Positions 11,179 through 23,669 of a stretch of 64,000 nucleotides of DNA are shown here, one piece after another. The stretch is taken from the NCBI GenBank assembly GCA_022410635.1, contig JAJVDF010000257.1, positions 1,487,992 to 1,551,991 of the forward strand. The letters run 5' to 3'. The notes beneath the pieces are model-generated. The model was not told where the DNA came from. It did no database searches and saw nothing but the letters and a program-made list of their open reading frames with translations. A program made the translations under genes and the position numbers. Origin of the DNA: Tretioscincus oriximinensis (lineage: Eukaryota > Chordata > Lepidosauria > Squamata > Gymnophthalmidae). The first letter of the stretch is position 1, and each line of letters begins with the position of its first letter.

Positions 11179-12394
11179 CCTACACTGCATTTTATATTCT
11201 AAGATGTAATTTAAATACAATTTTAAGCACTGGATATGTGAAAGATAGTTCAAACATACTGGAAAACAACTTTAATTTGATCTATCCAGGCATAGGGGAC
11301 TGATTTATCTAGAAAACATAAGATTGCGTTGGAAAGAGGATTAGGCTGAATTACTGGACTATATCAAAGCACAGCATTAAAAACAGTAGTTAAGGAAATA
11401 ACAAAACTACAGCTCTTAATGGATTATTAACATTCATCCTGTATCTACAGCTGTCAAGGAATGGGTGGGGGGAGTTTCTTTTGGTTAATATTGTTGGAAG
11501 CTTTGTGCAAATAGATTTGCCTGTATAGTTATTGTTATATCTATAATTAAAAGTTGCATATATAAAAGCTATTTTATGCATCTTTGTGTGTCTGCATTTT
11601 GCATTTTAAGAAGTATTTTGCTTATCTTTGTTGGTGATATTGTACTTAGCCAATTTTACATTTCCTTGCATAGATTTATGAAATGTTCATCACTAAGAAA
11701 CATGATAAAAGACAACTTAACATGTTTCTGATCCATTTATGCTCCTGATTTGGACCACATGATTCATACATTGGGCAGTTTTTATAGAGGCATGAAAAGC
11801 ACTCAATGTTGTATCAGGATCCCTGGAATATATCTTTATAACAATAATAAAAACACAGAACTGTACTCTAGAGGGAGATCAGAAAGATTTTTGATGATTA
11901 CAGAAACCATGTGCTGTGATAATCTTTTGATAGTAACAGCCTGTATCAAACAGAAGATGCAACCTCTGGGATTTTTGGTTGAATGAATCTTTTAAATCAT
12001 GTTTCAGCCAAGCATATGAAACATGTACTTCATGATTTAATAAGCTATATTTAAAACTGTGTGNTGCTTTCTTTCTCTCTGAAGCCCTGAATTTATTATG
12101 AGCTTTTCCCCTTGTTTTCTTTGACTCGCTTTTCTTGTTCTCTCTTTAACTTGGTCAGTTTAGTAAAAGTGAGCAGTTAAATAAATAATTGGCCTGATAC
12201 ACTAAAATTGTTTATTTTATTATCTACAAAGATCAGAGTAATGTCTACTATGCTGGACCCTTTATTGTATTTTCCAATCCAAAATAGATACTATGTTTAC
12301 TACTTACTACGGTTCTAATAATATTTATTTTATTAATTATTAATTCTTTCCTGCCTTCAGATATTGCTTTAATATGCCAATTTTGTCCTTTTTC
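11179..12394. other. Intronic sequence, no gene seen
   Basis: No supported exon or classifiable repeat. Confidence 0.4.
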
Positions 12395-12466
12395 TTTTAT
12401 TGTTGGCCACGCTGTGTATAGGGTGCGATATAAATATTAATAAACAAACAAACAAATAAATAATAT
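12395..12466 (+). mobile_element. LINE/SINE 3' tail stub
   Basis: ttattgttggccacgctg, then gtatagggtgcgatataaat and (AAAC)n/(AAAT)n. This is the same tail as at 10740-10800, without a body. Confidence 0.6.
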
Positions 12467-12807
12467 GGATGTGATCACACAGGTTTTTTATCACAGTTTC
12501 AAGGGCTTGGCCCATGTGTAGACACATTAAAAATTGTGTCAAATGTGTTTTAAAAATGATGTCTAAATGCCTTTCCCTTTTTTTTCTTTTTTTTGCAAGC
12601 TTGCCACTGATTGGCCACCACTAATCTATAATTAATGTCTCTGATTGTTGTATGGCTAAANCAGCTTTTTTCAGGCAACTGTTTGCTATAGGCGCTTCCA
12701 GAGTTACCTGCTCAATCTGCCCCAGTTAGTTACAGAANCACTTTATTTTGTTAAGGTTCCATTTCTTTATGGTGGATAAAAAAAACAATTGAATCAGAGA
12801 TCAGGTG

Positions 12808-12928
12808 CATATTTTGCTTTTCTCACTTCAGACTGCCCAGGGGCATCTGGTGGGNCTCTCTGTGACACAGAATGTTGGACTAGATAGGCTCTGGCCTGAT
12901 CCAGTATGGNTCTTCTTATGTTCTTATC
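12808..12928 (+). mobile_element. CR1 LINE 3' UTR fragment
   Basis: Matches the CR1 3' UTR (gactgcccaggggcatctgg, gtgacacagaatgttggac, tgatccagtatgg) and ends in ttcttatgttcttat octamers. Strongly 5'-truncated. Confidence 0.85.
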
Positions 12929-15900
12929 CAAGATTCCGTCTCTGAATTCAGATTGAAGAAATTCAAAAAGCCTATGAAAGCATTGTGCTATCATNCCTAG
13001 CATTGCTGAAGATGAATCTGAGGGCTCCTCTACACATGCGCCAAAAAGCCATGATAGTAGGCTACCAGAGTTATACACAGTCATCCTTCCAACCACAAGT
13101 ATCTGATTGCAGTGTGGTGGTGCAACCTGAGGAGTGCCACACGGCCATGGAAACTGGAGGGACCTTGACGTCTCTGCTATAGTTTGCATTTTTGTTTTTA
13201 CTTTCACTTTCCTCACTTCAAATCATCTTCCTGCCAGTTTACCCTTGGGTGGCAAACTAAGTCCATCTGATTTGTCAATCGATCAATGCTGGGTGGGATG
13301 TTTCAGCTTCTATGTAAGCTATTGCATACCGTTATTTCCCGCTATGGTTCTTTAGTCCTTTTATAACTCCTGAAGGTATTTGCTTATTCCTGATATTATT
13401 TTGGGCCTTATCTCTGTCAATAAAGTTTATGCNGAGAAACCAAGCCTTCTTGCATCTATCGGATGAGGAAAGGAATAATTCCCAAAACATGCTGACGTAG
13501 CTCCCATGTGCTGGCTCTTCCATTGGCAGCTAGACATCTGGTCTAGTGCGACTTTGTGCCGAGATCTTGCCCCAGCGTTGAAGTCCTCATCTACATGTGG
13601 CAATGGGAGCAATTCCCTGAGGTACTTCACTGCTGAATCACCATTTCACCATGATCAGACATCACAAAGAAATAAGTTGTTTCAGCTCAATGAGTGCTGA
13701 TGGCTCACCATTCCGTCTGGTGGAACTGGCTCCAAGGCGCTACTATAGAGTTAGGTTTCGGCTATGCGGATGCATCCTGACAGTGATGTCTGTGCTTTCA
13801 TCCACCTATTCTATTTCCAAATGGAAACACAGTTAATAAAAAACATATAGTAACATATGGCACTACCCATGCTATCACACCTCTAATCAACTTTTTAAAT
13901 CTTGGGTGGCTGTATAAGTATATCTTGTAGCAATGGCAAAGACGAAGGCTCAGGCTATTACGATAACATCAAAATGTGTCCTTATAGTTGTATGCTAAAA
14001 AACATTCTGCTTAAGAAAACTGAGCAGTCATATGCTTCTCTCTGACAAGACAATTTTTCAGAAACTGTCAAAAAATTCCTCCTTTGCATGCTACACAGAA
14101 TGCCAAGACAATGCAAGAACAATTTTAAGATTGTAAAATTGTCGGAGTTGACAGTTCTTATTATTCAGAAAACTTTAGAGACTGGAAAATTTTCAGATAG
14201 AAAGTCTGAGATGGAAAAGATTTTTAAAATAAAAGCCAGGTTAATACTTTCAAGTCAACATGTTATAGATTTTTTCACCTATTTCTTTGCTGTTATTAGC
14301 TTATATTTGCATACATAATGACAAGGTAGAAATAACAAGTGTGACTCACAGTATTGTGGTTTTATAAAAGAAAAATATTAGATTTTTAAAAAGTTGGGAT
14401 TCAAGCTTCTTAAGCAGAATTCCCTTTTGATTCATCAACTATAATAAAAAGATTTTTTAATTTATCATTTAAAGACTGTGTGATATAATCGCTGGTCATA
14501 TGAATAAAGAAAATAGAATATGGGATCCAAATCTGTGAAGTTGGGAAATGCAATAGGTTAGTAATATTTATGGTTCTTTACAAATACTATATATATAAAA
14601 AATCANCTGCATCTGCCTAGTTATAAAAACAGTACCTGGGTTAAACAGTACCAGTACTTCCTGAATTGAAGAAGCATCTGGCTAAAAGTTTCCTAAGCCA
14701 AGTAAACATGCTTTTAGTTTGTGCACAAACATTCACTTTTTTGTCGTGCAACTTATTTGGTTTGCCCAGCAATNTCTAATTAAGGATTCAAATATGCCTA
14801 ACTGTAAAATTGTGAAATAAAATTGTGTGATGTGTTCACTGTTCAACTGAACAATGAAAAACTGGTTAAGTGAACAAATGCAGATTCATATTCAAATTTG
14901 AACTATTTTTTTAAAAAACAAGCCATCAAAAGCAAGTTCATGTTTGCAAGCATGTTTTGGCTCCCAGTATTGGGATCTTTGCATATATATGTACAGTAAT
15001 GTCATGTTTAGTTTGATACAAACACTTGGAAACGTGAACTATTTGTTCCCATTTTTGAGGGCACACAAAACCTTCCTCCACACCATGACTTGGGACCTTC
15101 TAATGGGTCTCCTTCTGAAACACTAGGGTGGAAGGAGATATTATCAAAAACACATAGTATTTCAGAAAATATTATGTTGTTTTTACTGAATAAAATAATA
15201 GAATAAATCATATGAAGTAATGTCATAGCACCCAACTTTCCACAAATGGGGCATTTTTATCTACTTATTCCACACTAAAGCTTACATGGTACTCAATGTT
15301 GCTCTGAACAACAGTATGGTTAGGTAAGAGTTACAATAACTGCCTCAAGGGAACCAAGAACACTCATATGGCTAACTCAAGATTAGATGGCAAGGGTTAT
15401 TNTGATTATGAATTTACAAAAGCTAGTTTGTATTAATGTTTATTTTAGTTAGTCTTAGTTAATATAGTTTGCCTTTAAGTTCGACTTAAGTTTACTTAAA
15501 TTAATGTAGGGTGCTCATTGTTTATTTTAATTAATTAGCTTGGTAGCTTCCTTCCTGAGATGTTGAGGTGCTTTTAATGAGAAATGAACATCTTCAAAGA
15601 GTCATCTGATTGTCTGCACACTGGAAACCTACATGAAGTTTCACCACCTTTATGATGGCTTCATAGCAATCCAAGGGACAGAACAAAGGACCAAGTCTTC
15701 AAAGCACCCTTTCTCTACCCCTCCCTTCAGAAAGAAAGGGATGCTTGTAACCATCCCTTTTTGTGAGAGGATAAAAACTGTACTCCACCATGGGAGAAGA
15801 CAGAACTAATTAGAACTTTTAAGTTTGTCCCTGCATAAACTGACTTACGCANGATATTGAAGCTCAGACAGACGCTCTCACCTCAATGCAATAGAGAAGC

Positions 15901-15937
15901 ATTACTGCCTGCTTTATGCCTCTTTATTTCTGCTTTC
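12929..15937. other. Intronic sequence with possible unclassified repeats
   Basis: 13020-13840 is GC-richer than its surroundings and contains short palindromic and repeat-like words, but I cannot name a family. 13840-15937 is AT-rich with nothing recognised. Confidence 0.35.
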
Positions 15938-16029
15938 TTCCCCTTGGTAAGTGCACATGCCAAGGGGAAACACTAGTCTGTAAGACTAGTGCATTCAATA
16001 CAGGGCCACTTCTTGTGAGGTGGTCCAGG
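15938..16029. repeat. Cluster of three small hairpins
   Basis: 15938-15947 (ttccccttgg) pairs perfectly with 15960-15969. 15971-15979 (cactagtct) pairs perfectly with 15983-15991 across a 3-base loop. 16003-16029 (ggccacttcttgtgaggtgg) is a weaker hairpin. Function unknown. Confidence 0.6.
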
Positions 16030-16844
16030 AAAGACTGGAGAAACAAGAGATAGCCTTTCTTTGACGTATTTCCCATATCCACTCAGGATTCTCTGACGAG
16101 TGAATCTGCACTGCATGTAGCATTGTTACAAAGGGCTCCTAAGTGAATTACAGTTTACTGTTCTTCTTCATTGGCTGTTTGGGAGGAGGATAAACTTTGA
16201 ATAGCCCAACAGAACCTATCTTGCTGGCACAACTANTTCAATTCTCTATATTTAATGTGCATTTTTGATATCTTTAATCTGCACCACAAGTCCTGGCTAA
16301 ATGAACTGCATATCTCCACTATTTGCTTCCCATTTTATGAAGTTTTTGGTTGTACTATCATCTACCCTGATCTATATTTCTTAAAGCACGTTTCACAACT
16401 TTCCTTTGCTTCGGATTCTTCAATTTCTCTAATATTAACATTCCATTAAACAACTGGAAATACACCAACCTTTCTTGATACTGAATTTAACAAACATCGC
16501 AACATGTTTCAGAAATCTCTATTCCGTACTTAAAAGTAGTAAGTGCACACACTCATGAAGAGTTGTTTTGTGCCTACCAGGAACTTACTTTGTTCTTCTT
16601 GTTTACTAAGTTAAGCTAAACACATACTTTGTGATTCCATTCCTTTGTATGAATTTGTGCCCCATATAATCTATGCTAAAATGGTTTCTTCTGCTTGCTT
16701 GTGCCCATACTATCCTTAAGTCATTTAAATCGATATGCTTAANGTTTTGATAATTTTGAGTCTTCTTTGGCTTACATTTCTCAAATTCCATGTTTCAACA
16801 GTGTCTTTGTGATGTGAGGAACATATATTCACAACAAGAGTTGT

Positions 16845-17230
16845 GGGCTGCATGCACATGATGTTTTTCTACCTCGCTGGTAGCGTAATCAGGAAGTGTC
16901 GGGCACAAGTGCTAAGCACTTTTCAAAAGTTGACCTGCAATAAATGCCATTTTTCCTGGAATAAACTATTGCTCAGATAATTGGACATAGTTCCAGAGAA
17001 CTCCCATACTCTCACAACTGTATGCGTGTGCACAATCAAAGGCAATCGAGAACATGGCTGTTGCAGGAAAAAAAATTATTGGACTGTACTACAATGAGAG
17101 CAATGAGTAATATTATGGAACTGAAGTATTGGTCATGGAATATACNTGTTTGGTATGCACGGACACGCGATTGCTATATTATGGATTATAGCATTGTAGA
17201 AGTTTATAAGTCATCGGTGTCCACCTAGCC
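16845..17230. mobile_element. Non-autonomous TIR element, short copy
   Basis: The left end (ggctgcatgcacatgatg) resembles the left end at 2101. Shared interior words include ctgcaataaatgccat, gaataaactattgctc and ccagagaac. The right end, inverted, reads ggctaggtggacaccgatg and is a plausible diverged TIR partner. It lacks the large palindrome of the 2101-3032 copy. No coding capacity. Confidence 0.5.
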
Positions 17231-18968
17231 TAGATTTTCCTGAAATTGATTTGGCTTTGCCATCACAGCCAGTGGTTCTACATTGTTTCACCTTAGATGC
17301 TTGTTTTTAAGTTCAGATGTCTTTCCATCAGACACCATATTTTGTTTCGTTAATTTTCCTTTGCAACAATAAAAACAGTTTTATTACTCATTAATATTTT
17401 CCAATCAAGGTTTCTTGTACTACATGGTTTGTTTGCATCCNGTGTATAGACAGAAAATGATCCACCCTGTTTATATTATGTTAGTTTCATCTCACATTTN
17501 GATGACTAAAGGTGATGTTTGTAATCATTGCATTCCTGAAGGTTTCGGTCTTTGTCTGAATATTGCAATGCACTCTCCAAATCTCACAAGCTACTAAAAG
17601 GTAAAGTTCTCTGACTTTAAAGAAACTGAGCACCAAACAACCTAAAATGGGACTTATCTAAAAGAATCTTACAATAATGACAAATTTGCATTTCCAGGGC
17701 AGAAACATCAAAGACAAGTCTGAAAGTTATAAGTCAGAACGTTGTATGAGAGCTATAATCAGAAATGCTAAAGAACACGAATTTTGCAGTCAATTTGTTT
17801 GAAGGACATCCAAAATACCTTTCCAACAAATGGTGCTTCGTGAAAATACTCATTTTGTTTAATTTGGGAATGACTAATGCTATTTTTATATAATATATTA
17901 TAAGTATTTTTTGTTCAAATATAGTTTCAGGGTTTTTTTTTAATACTGGAAACTAGTGTGCAGGGTGGTATATAAATAGTCTAAACAAACAGACATTTTA
18001 GCTACAGGACGGTTTACTGTAACCTTGTTTTAATTGCCACATAATAGTATAACGAAGTATATTCTTAATCAGGAACCTATTCCTACTATTATATTTAGCA
18101 AATCCACAGCTTCTTTATGAAAACAATTATTTATATAAATCATTTAAGTTATACCATAGAAGTTAGAGCTGGGAGAGATATCCAAAAGCTAGGAGACATC
18201 TCTTACATGTTAATTTTCATTCTGCAATGTATTTATTTATACCAATAATGTTGTTTTTTCAGAAAAGAACAAAGTTTTTAAAATTTATTTATGAACAACT
18301 ATAATACCCACTAACCTCTATTTAAGTATCACAAATATTTGAAGATAGTTTATCCCTGTACACTAAGTGATTTCTATAATAAATCCAGCCCATGAAAGAA
18401 GCATCATAAAATGGCAAATGCACACCCATGGATAATTACAAGCTACCTTAACAACTCTTGTATGGATACCTTGGCTGCAAAGGACCACTGATTTGCCCAA
18501 AATTTTCTGCCTGATTAAATTCAAAGACAGTTTCTTATGGGATAAGATCCAGATAACAGACCTTTTTCAATGTTAAGTAACTCCAACCTAAAATTCATAA
18601 CTAGCTACAGCTGCAGTGCTGACTTTTCTAAAGCAGCCATTAGCATGCCTGGAAACCAAGATAGCAAGAAGGACCCAGAATTTAGCAATTAAAAGCCTAC
18701 TCCCTCAATCCCTTTATTAATACACAGCAACATAGTAAAATCCCTCTAAACGATGTATCAGGAGGTTGTGGATTTCCAGTATTTAAATACCAATAAGAAT
18801 TTTAAAATCAACATAGTAGATTTATATTCCATTGAAATCCCTACAGCAAACATAACTCAGTGTCTCTATTCCATTCTAACTTCAACATTAATTTCTTTCC
18901 TTAACAAGGACAAATACAATTCAGCACTATATTTAAAATTAAGCATTTTTCTTAAGAAAGATGGTTAA
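17231..18968. other. Intronic sequence, no gene seen
   Basis: AT-rich with short ORFs only. Confidence 0.4.
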
Positions 18969-19068
18969 TTTTATAATTCCAGCATTTTAATACCATCTAA
19001 ACAGCCTGAGAAAGATATTTTATTTTATAATTCCAGCATTTTAATACTATCTAAACAGCCTAAGCAAA
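18969..19068 (+). repeat. Tandem duplication, period 54
   Basis: ttttataattccagcatttt begins at 18969 and again at 19023. Both copies continue through ctaaacagcct with few changes, so this is a recent two-copy tandem duplication. Confidence 0.8.
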
Positions 19069-20501
19069 AGTAACCCATAGTTCTCAAATAATTTTCACCA
19101 CTAGGAGCCTTAAGTTCAATAGGAATGTTATCTTTCTACTAAAAAGCTGTCTGTGACAGCAAATTACACGTAGAAACATCTGTTGAATAAAATTAACGTG
19201 AATTTAAAAAATTGATCCTAGCATTATTATTCGTTATGTCATTCCCTTTTCCCAACAGCAGCTAGCATATTATTCTTTTTTACCCCAAAGGAGTTTGCTT
19301 CAGTTATTATTTAAAATATTTATATAACTCTTTTCCCAAGATGTGCAAAAGTGATCCATGTTGTGAGAGATCCTTAAACAGCTAAATGAAGAACATGTAG
19401 AATTCACTCACAACATGTGGTAAATGTTCATGAGTTCATAGCGTTTGAGTGAATTCTTGAAAATATTCATAAACAGCTAAGAACAACTGGCCTCTGCTGT
19501 GGCACTGGACAATATATAAATAGTCAGTTCATCTGAAATCAGAGTTCATACAACACACTAAGCATAGAAAATCCCTTGATTTATAAAAAGCATTAAAAAG
19601 AAAAAAGAAAAACAGTTTACATATGAGAAGTTCCAAAGACTGGCTTGCTTTGAAATTGATATCTCAAAATTATGCATCCCATAAAAGCCTTCCACATCCT
19701 ATTGGAACCTATGGGAGTGCCAACCATAGAAAGGCCAAAAACAAAACCACAAACTTTCCCATAGATAATGAACATCATGTTTCTTCATTTCACCTCTCTG
19801 GTCCTCTCTGTAGAGTTAATAGGGCTAATTTTGCGAAAAACAAAACAAAAATTTGGGCAAAATCACAGTATCGAGTTTATTTAAGACTCTAAAAAAGCAG
19901 TTGTGAAAAGAAGCAACAAGGCAAAGATAGTTACTTTTCAGTTCCCGATCCAAAGGAGATGAGGCAAAGCTCTTTGCTTTCCAACATGTACACCTGTTCT
20001 AAGTAGAGACAAACAGACTGGCTTTTGGAATTAATATTTATGCAAAAAAAAATCTGAATATTTTTTGCCATTAAGACAGAAATAGTATATTGCTATTGCT
20101 GAGAATGAAGCTCAGCAAATATTATTTTATCAGAATTAACCTAAAGGGGGGGGAGCTTCAAAATGTGTGTGTGTTCGCCTCTGTGTGTGTGTGTGAGATG
20201 GAAACATTCAAAAAGAATGGANACTTCCCGTTATAAATAAATGAGGCTTTCAATGAAGAAATAATTTTCATAGATTTACAAAAGCATTAGAGCTAGCAGA
20301 ATTAACTAACCACTAAATTCACAGCAATGTGGAAATGAAGGAAATAGAGAGCAGCTACTACATTCTTGTGATAGACATAGAACCATTACATAAACTCCTT
20401 CCTTTCTAGATTATAACAGATACAAACAAAGCATTTAATAAATGCTGCTGCGTCTTTTCCAGTGAAAATACCAGGTGAAAGAATTCGAGGTATTTACTTA
20501 C
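19069..20501. other. Intronic sequence, no gene seen
   Basis: Includes a GT-rich patch at 20165-20200 and a G run at 20145. No exon recognised. Confidence 0.4.
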
Positions 20502-20720
20502 AGAGATCCTGTCGCTCCATCATTCAAGACAATTTCCCTTTGATAGCACAACAGAATGACTTAATGCTTTTCTGTGAAAAGAGTCGTATTCTCAAGCAGC
20601 AGATGGCTTCTGGCGAGGCGCTTTAGTGAGATCTGTTTCAGTCAGCAACACGAAAATAAAGCCCCTCATCTGTACACCTTGGCTTGGTGCACATTTCAAG
20701 TCAAAAAGGATAAGCATGTA
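20502..20720 (-). other. Candidate alternative first exon of ELMO1 (non-coding)
   Basis: Read on the minus strand the block ends ggagcgacaggatctct and is followed directly by a near-consensus donor, gtaagt (20501-20496). Upstream it has paired CCAAT boxes. No acceptor or long ORF is evident, as expected for a 5' UTR exon. ELMO1 in mammals is known to have a short isoform of 247 residues starting at the Met just after the exon boundary seen at 39967, driven from inside the gene. This block lies in the right intron and orientation for such a first exon. The TSS is unknown, so the upper boundary is a guess. On the plus strand the same place (tatttacttacag) looks like an acceptor, which weakens the case. 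Confidence 0.35.
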
Positions 20721-20870
20721 GCTTTGCTTATGTTTAGAGTGTTGAAGCCCAGTTGTGCTCTGATTGGCAAGCACCTTGCAAACAGCAGCCAATCAGCACG
20801 TCTGCTTTTTTTTCTGGGAAAACTCCTGCCTGTTTATTAAGCATCTTCAGAGACCGTATTTCCTAGGGGG
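20721..20870 (-). promoter_or_regulatory. Candidate internal promoter with paired CCAAT boxes
   Basis: ATTGG at 20763-20767 and CCAAT at 20789-20793 lie in a perfect inverted repeat: ctgattggc (20760-20768) and gccaatcag (20788-20796). NF-Y binds such motifs. They are about 260-290 bp upstream of the candidate donor on the minus strand. The neighbouring block to 21190 is less AT-rich than the intron around it. No TATA box is obvious. This is inference from motifs only. Confidence 0.35.
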
Positions 20871-21890
20871 ATAGATTTGTTCCCGATATCTGAAGGGGGA
20901 AAAATAGTATCTTTTCTGTTTGTATATCCCTCATTCCATTAGTCCTTCTGCTATATTCTAGAGCTGAAGAATTTCAAGGGAGACGAAATATTCATTCCCA
21001 GCTACTACCTTGTAGGGTAAAGAGGAGGGGGAGAGCCGGAGCTCAACAATTACTGATTCCATCACCATGGAAACTGACTGGATGCAGTGAGCTGGATTTG
21101 TGTAGAACATCTGCTGCCAGGCTCATAATCAAATACCATCTCATCTTCCAGCCCCTTCCCCCTTTTCAGACTGCTTATCTGATTTGGAGTTTATTTTATA
21201 TGCATAAAATGACAGCTAAAATATGAGAGATCATGTGCATGTGTGTGTAGGGAGACAGAGAGAAAGATGGAGGGAGAATGGGGAAGAAAGGAGAGGGAAG
21301 AAGCATGCAAGTACGAGTACAAGAACACACTGCCAGATCCTCCTGCCGCTTACGTACACACACAGAAATGGCTAAGTAGCTACAATAGCAGATGGATAAC
21401 ATGTAGTAGTCTGAAACAAAAAGTAAAAAAAGTCTTAGAATAGACTNACGTGGACATTATTCTACATTTACCACAATAAATTACCAGCCGTTTGTGTTTA
21501 TGCATTTAAGATCCCCTGTGTCAATTGTTTTAGGTATAAGGTGTCTTTGTTTCACTATTTTACTTCCCTCCATTACTCCCTGTAACACATTGGCTGCTCA
21601 ANTTGTGTTACTCCAGACGTTCTACAACTCATTCCCTACCACCTACTGTACGAGAGCGAGAGATGGAGATTTGTAAGAAGGAGGCATAAGAAAGCAAAAT
21701 GGATAGACCTGGTGAGAGATATGGAGTAGTTCAGGAAAACAGGGCAAATGGGATGGAATAAAATGGGGAAAGAGTTTGGCGACTGGGGCTCTTAGATAGA
21801 AAAAAAAATATCTAATACGATAAGGAATTTATTAAAACATTCTCTTTGGTTCCTATTTTCAATAATTGTTTTTATAGATACTTCCGGTGA
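20871..21890. other. Intronic sequence, possibly regulatory near 20950-21190
   Basis: 20990-21190 is balanced in composition and contains sites such as gcttatctgatttgg, but no gene is seen. From 21191 on it is ordinary AT-rich intron. Confidence 0.3.
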
Positions 21891-22150
21891 ACATAAGAAC
21901 ATAAGAGGAGCCATACTGGATCGGGCCACTCTGCAAGAAGGTTCTAAGACCCATCAAAATGACCCAGAGGTCAGAGTTCTGTATTCCATAAATCCAGTAG
22001 GAGTGCCTACCAGCACAATCTGACTAGGAAGTTTTCAAGGGTTTCTCCAGCAATGAGATGAACCAGGATATGTCGTTCTTCTAATCCTTTGTAAGCCTAT
22101 CCAAGCTCAAGGAACCACTGCTGCTAGAACTGTCTGCTACTACAATTATG
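21891..22150 (-). mobile_element. CR1-group LINE 3' end, old copy
   Basis: Begins with the reversed octamer tail and leader (gaacataagaacataagagg, agccatactggatcgggcca). It then continues with gagttctgtattccataaa and similar words of a diverged CR1-type 3' end. The rest has drifted from the younger copies or belongs to another subfamily. Confidence 0.65.
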
Positions 22151-23360
22151 TCGTGCTAGCTGAAACCCACAAGCAATTATTTTAAAGACAATTTTAGTTT
22201 CCTCTGCCCTTGTAGCAAGCTTCTTTAAAATCTAAAAATAGTTGAGAATGTGCAAGAATCAACGACTCATTCATTTGATCTAAAAAGTTATTGAATTCTG
22301 GACAGTTACTTGTAACGAAGGAGTGCCTGTACCTTAGTGATATAAGAGTGGTTTTGAAGCCTGAAGCAGGAGTCTAATGTTGAGATATTTCTACATCTGC
22401 CAATGATACTGCATTGATGTATCTGTGCACTCACTAGGGACCTTTCTGCATGGTGCTACACTGGGTCAAACCGAGCAACTTAATCCACAATGAACTAGGC
22501 CAGTTTCAGAAATGGACTGGCCATGGTACCAGCTTGCCTGACTGCAAGTGGGCCCCTGATGAAGTGGGTCTTGCCTGCCCTGGAGGTTTCTTGTGTTTTG
22601 AATGATGTGCTTGGTCCCTGATGATTTGAGCGTGTGTGAGAAACCCTGGAAGCTCAGCCGAATGCAAATTCTGGTACATATTGGGTGGAGAATTGGCACA
22701 TGGCATAAGAAGTTTTGGGGTCAGCTATTACTATGCATGTGCTGTCATCCCTGCATGCTCCTTACTTTGCATTGTGGTGCCCCCACATCTCCTGTGAGCC
22801 AATACTGCTTGACCCAGTCTGCTGCTTCTCAATGTAATGGCTTCTGGATGTTGATGCAACATGTTTGGAGCACTTACAAATAGTTCACACTTGTACCAGA
22901 TTATATCACTAAGTTCATGCCACATTCCCCTCCAATGTCTCATTCACTGAAGATGAATGTCTTGTTCAATGTAGTATTCAATCTACAGGTGGTATGATAC
23001 CCCCACCCCAGCAGAGCAGTAAACAGTGTGGACAAGTATACCAAGGTGTCTGCTAATTGGTTGATGTGGAACAGAAAGGTCTAGGAGTCAGTCTTGACTT
23101 GATAGTACTTAAAAACAACAATCTGTAAAGAGGATGAAGACAAGACAAAGAGTGAAGCTACAAATACCAAATTTTCTATCCCCAATTTTTATTCACTAAA
23201 ATAGAACAAAGAAAATAATTAATATTCCTTTTCTGGAATTATTGTGCAGTGAGACTCATAGTTGTGTTAAAATTTCCTCCTTTATTGATTTCTTGTGCAT
23301 ACCTTTTGGACTCCATAGGATCTTATCTTTTACTAATCATGAAAAGCATAATCTTTAGTA
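22151..23360. other. Intronic sequence, no gene seen
   Basis: 22430-22960 is less AT-rich and may contain an old repeat. No exon recognised. Confidence 0.35.
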
Positions 23361-23669
23361 CAGTAAAACCCCGTTTATCCGGACTTCGGTTAACCGAAAC
23401 CCGGCTTAACCGAAGCTACCAACCTGCGTCACGTGACAGTTAAAACGTGTGTGCGTAGGTGGAAAAAGGCTTCTCCTTCCGGCGCGGCTCGCGGCGCGGG
23501 AAGAAGGGCGGAGTTTAAACGTCGGAGACGACGGATTTAAACCATTACAGGCAAGAACAAAATTTATTTTATTTAAATTAGAAATTTTATCATTAAATGG
23601 TTTATCTGAAAAATTGCGTTATCCGAAATGCCTCCGCCCCCTTTAGTTCGGATAAACGGGGTTTTACTG
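23361..23669. mobile_element. pogo/Tigger-type MITE
   Basis: Perfect outer TIRs: cagtaaaaccccgtttatcc at the left and its reverse complement ending ggggttttactg at the right. The element is flanked by TA on both sides (23359-23360 and 23670-23671), the target duplication of Tc1/mariner and pogo elements. The interior is GC-rich (ggcgcggctcgcggcgc) with further inverted words near each end (ttaaccgaa; gttatccgaaat). There is no transposase, so it depends on another element. Confidence 0.9.

Noticed and set aside
20574..20840. 88-codon plus-strand ORF over the candidate ELMO1 first exon
   Set aside because: No recognisable domain; the block is better explained as promoter and 5' UTR on the minus strand, though this is itself tentative.
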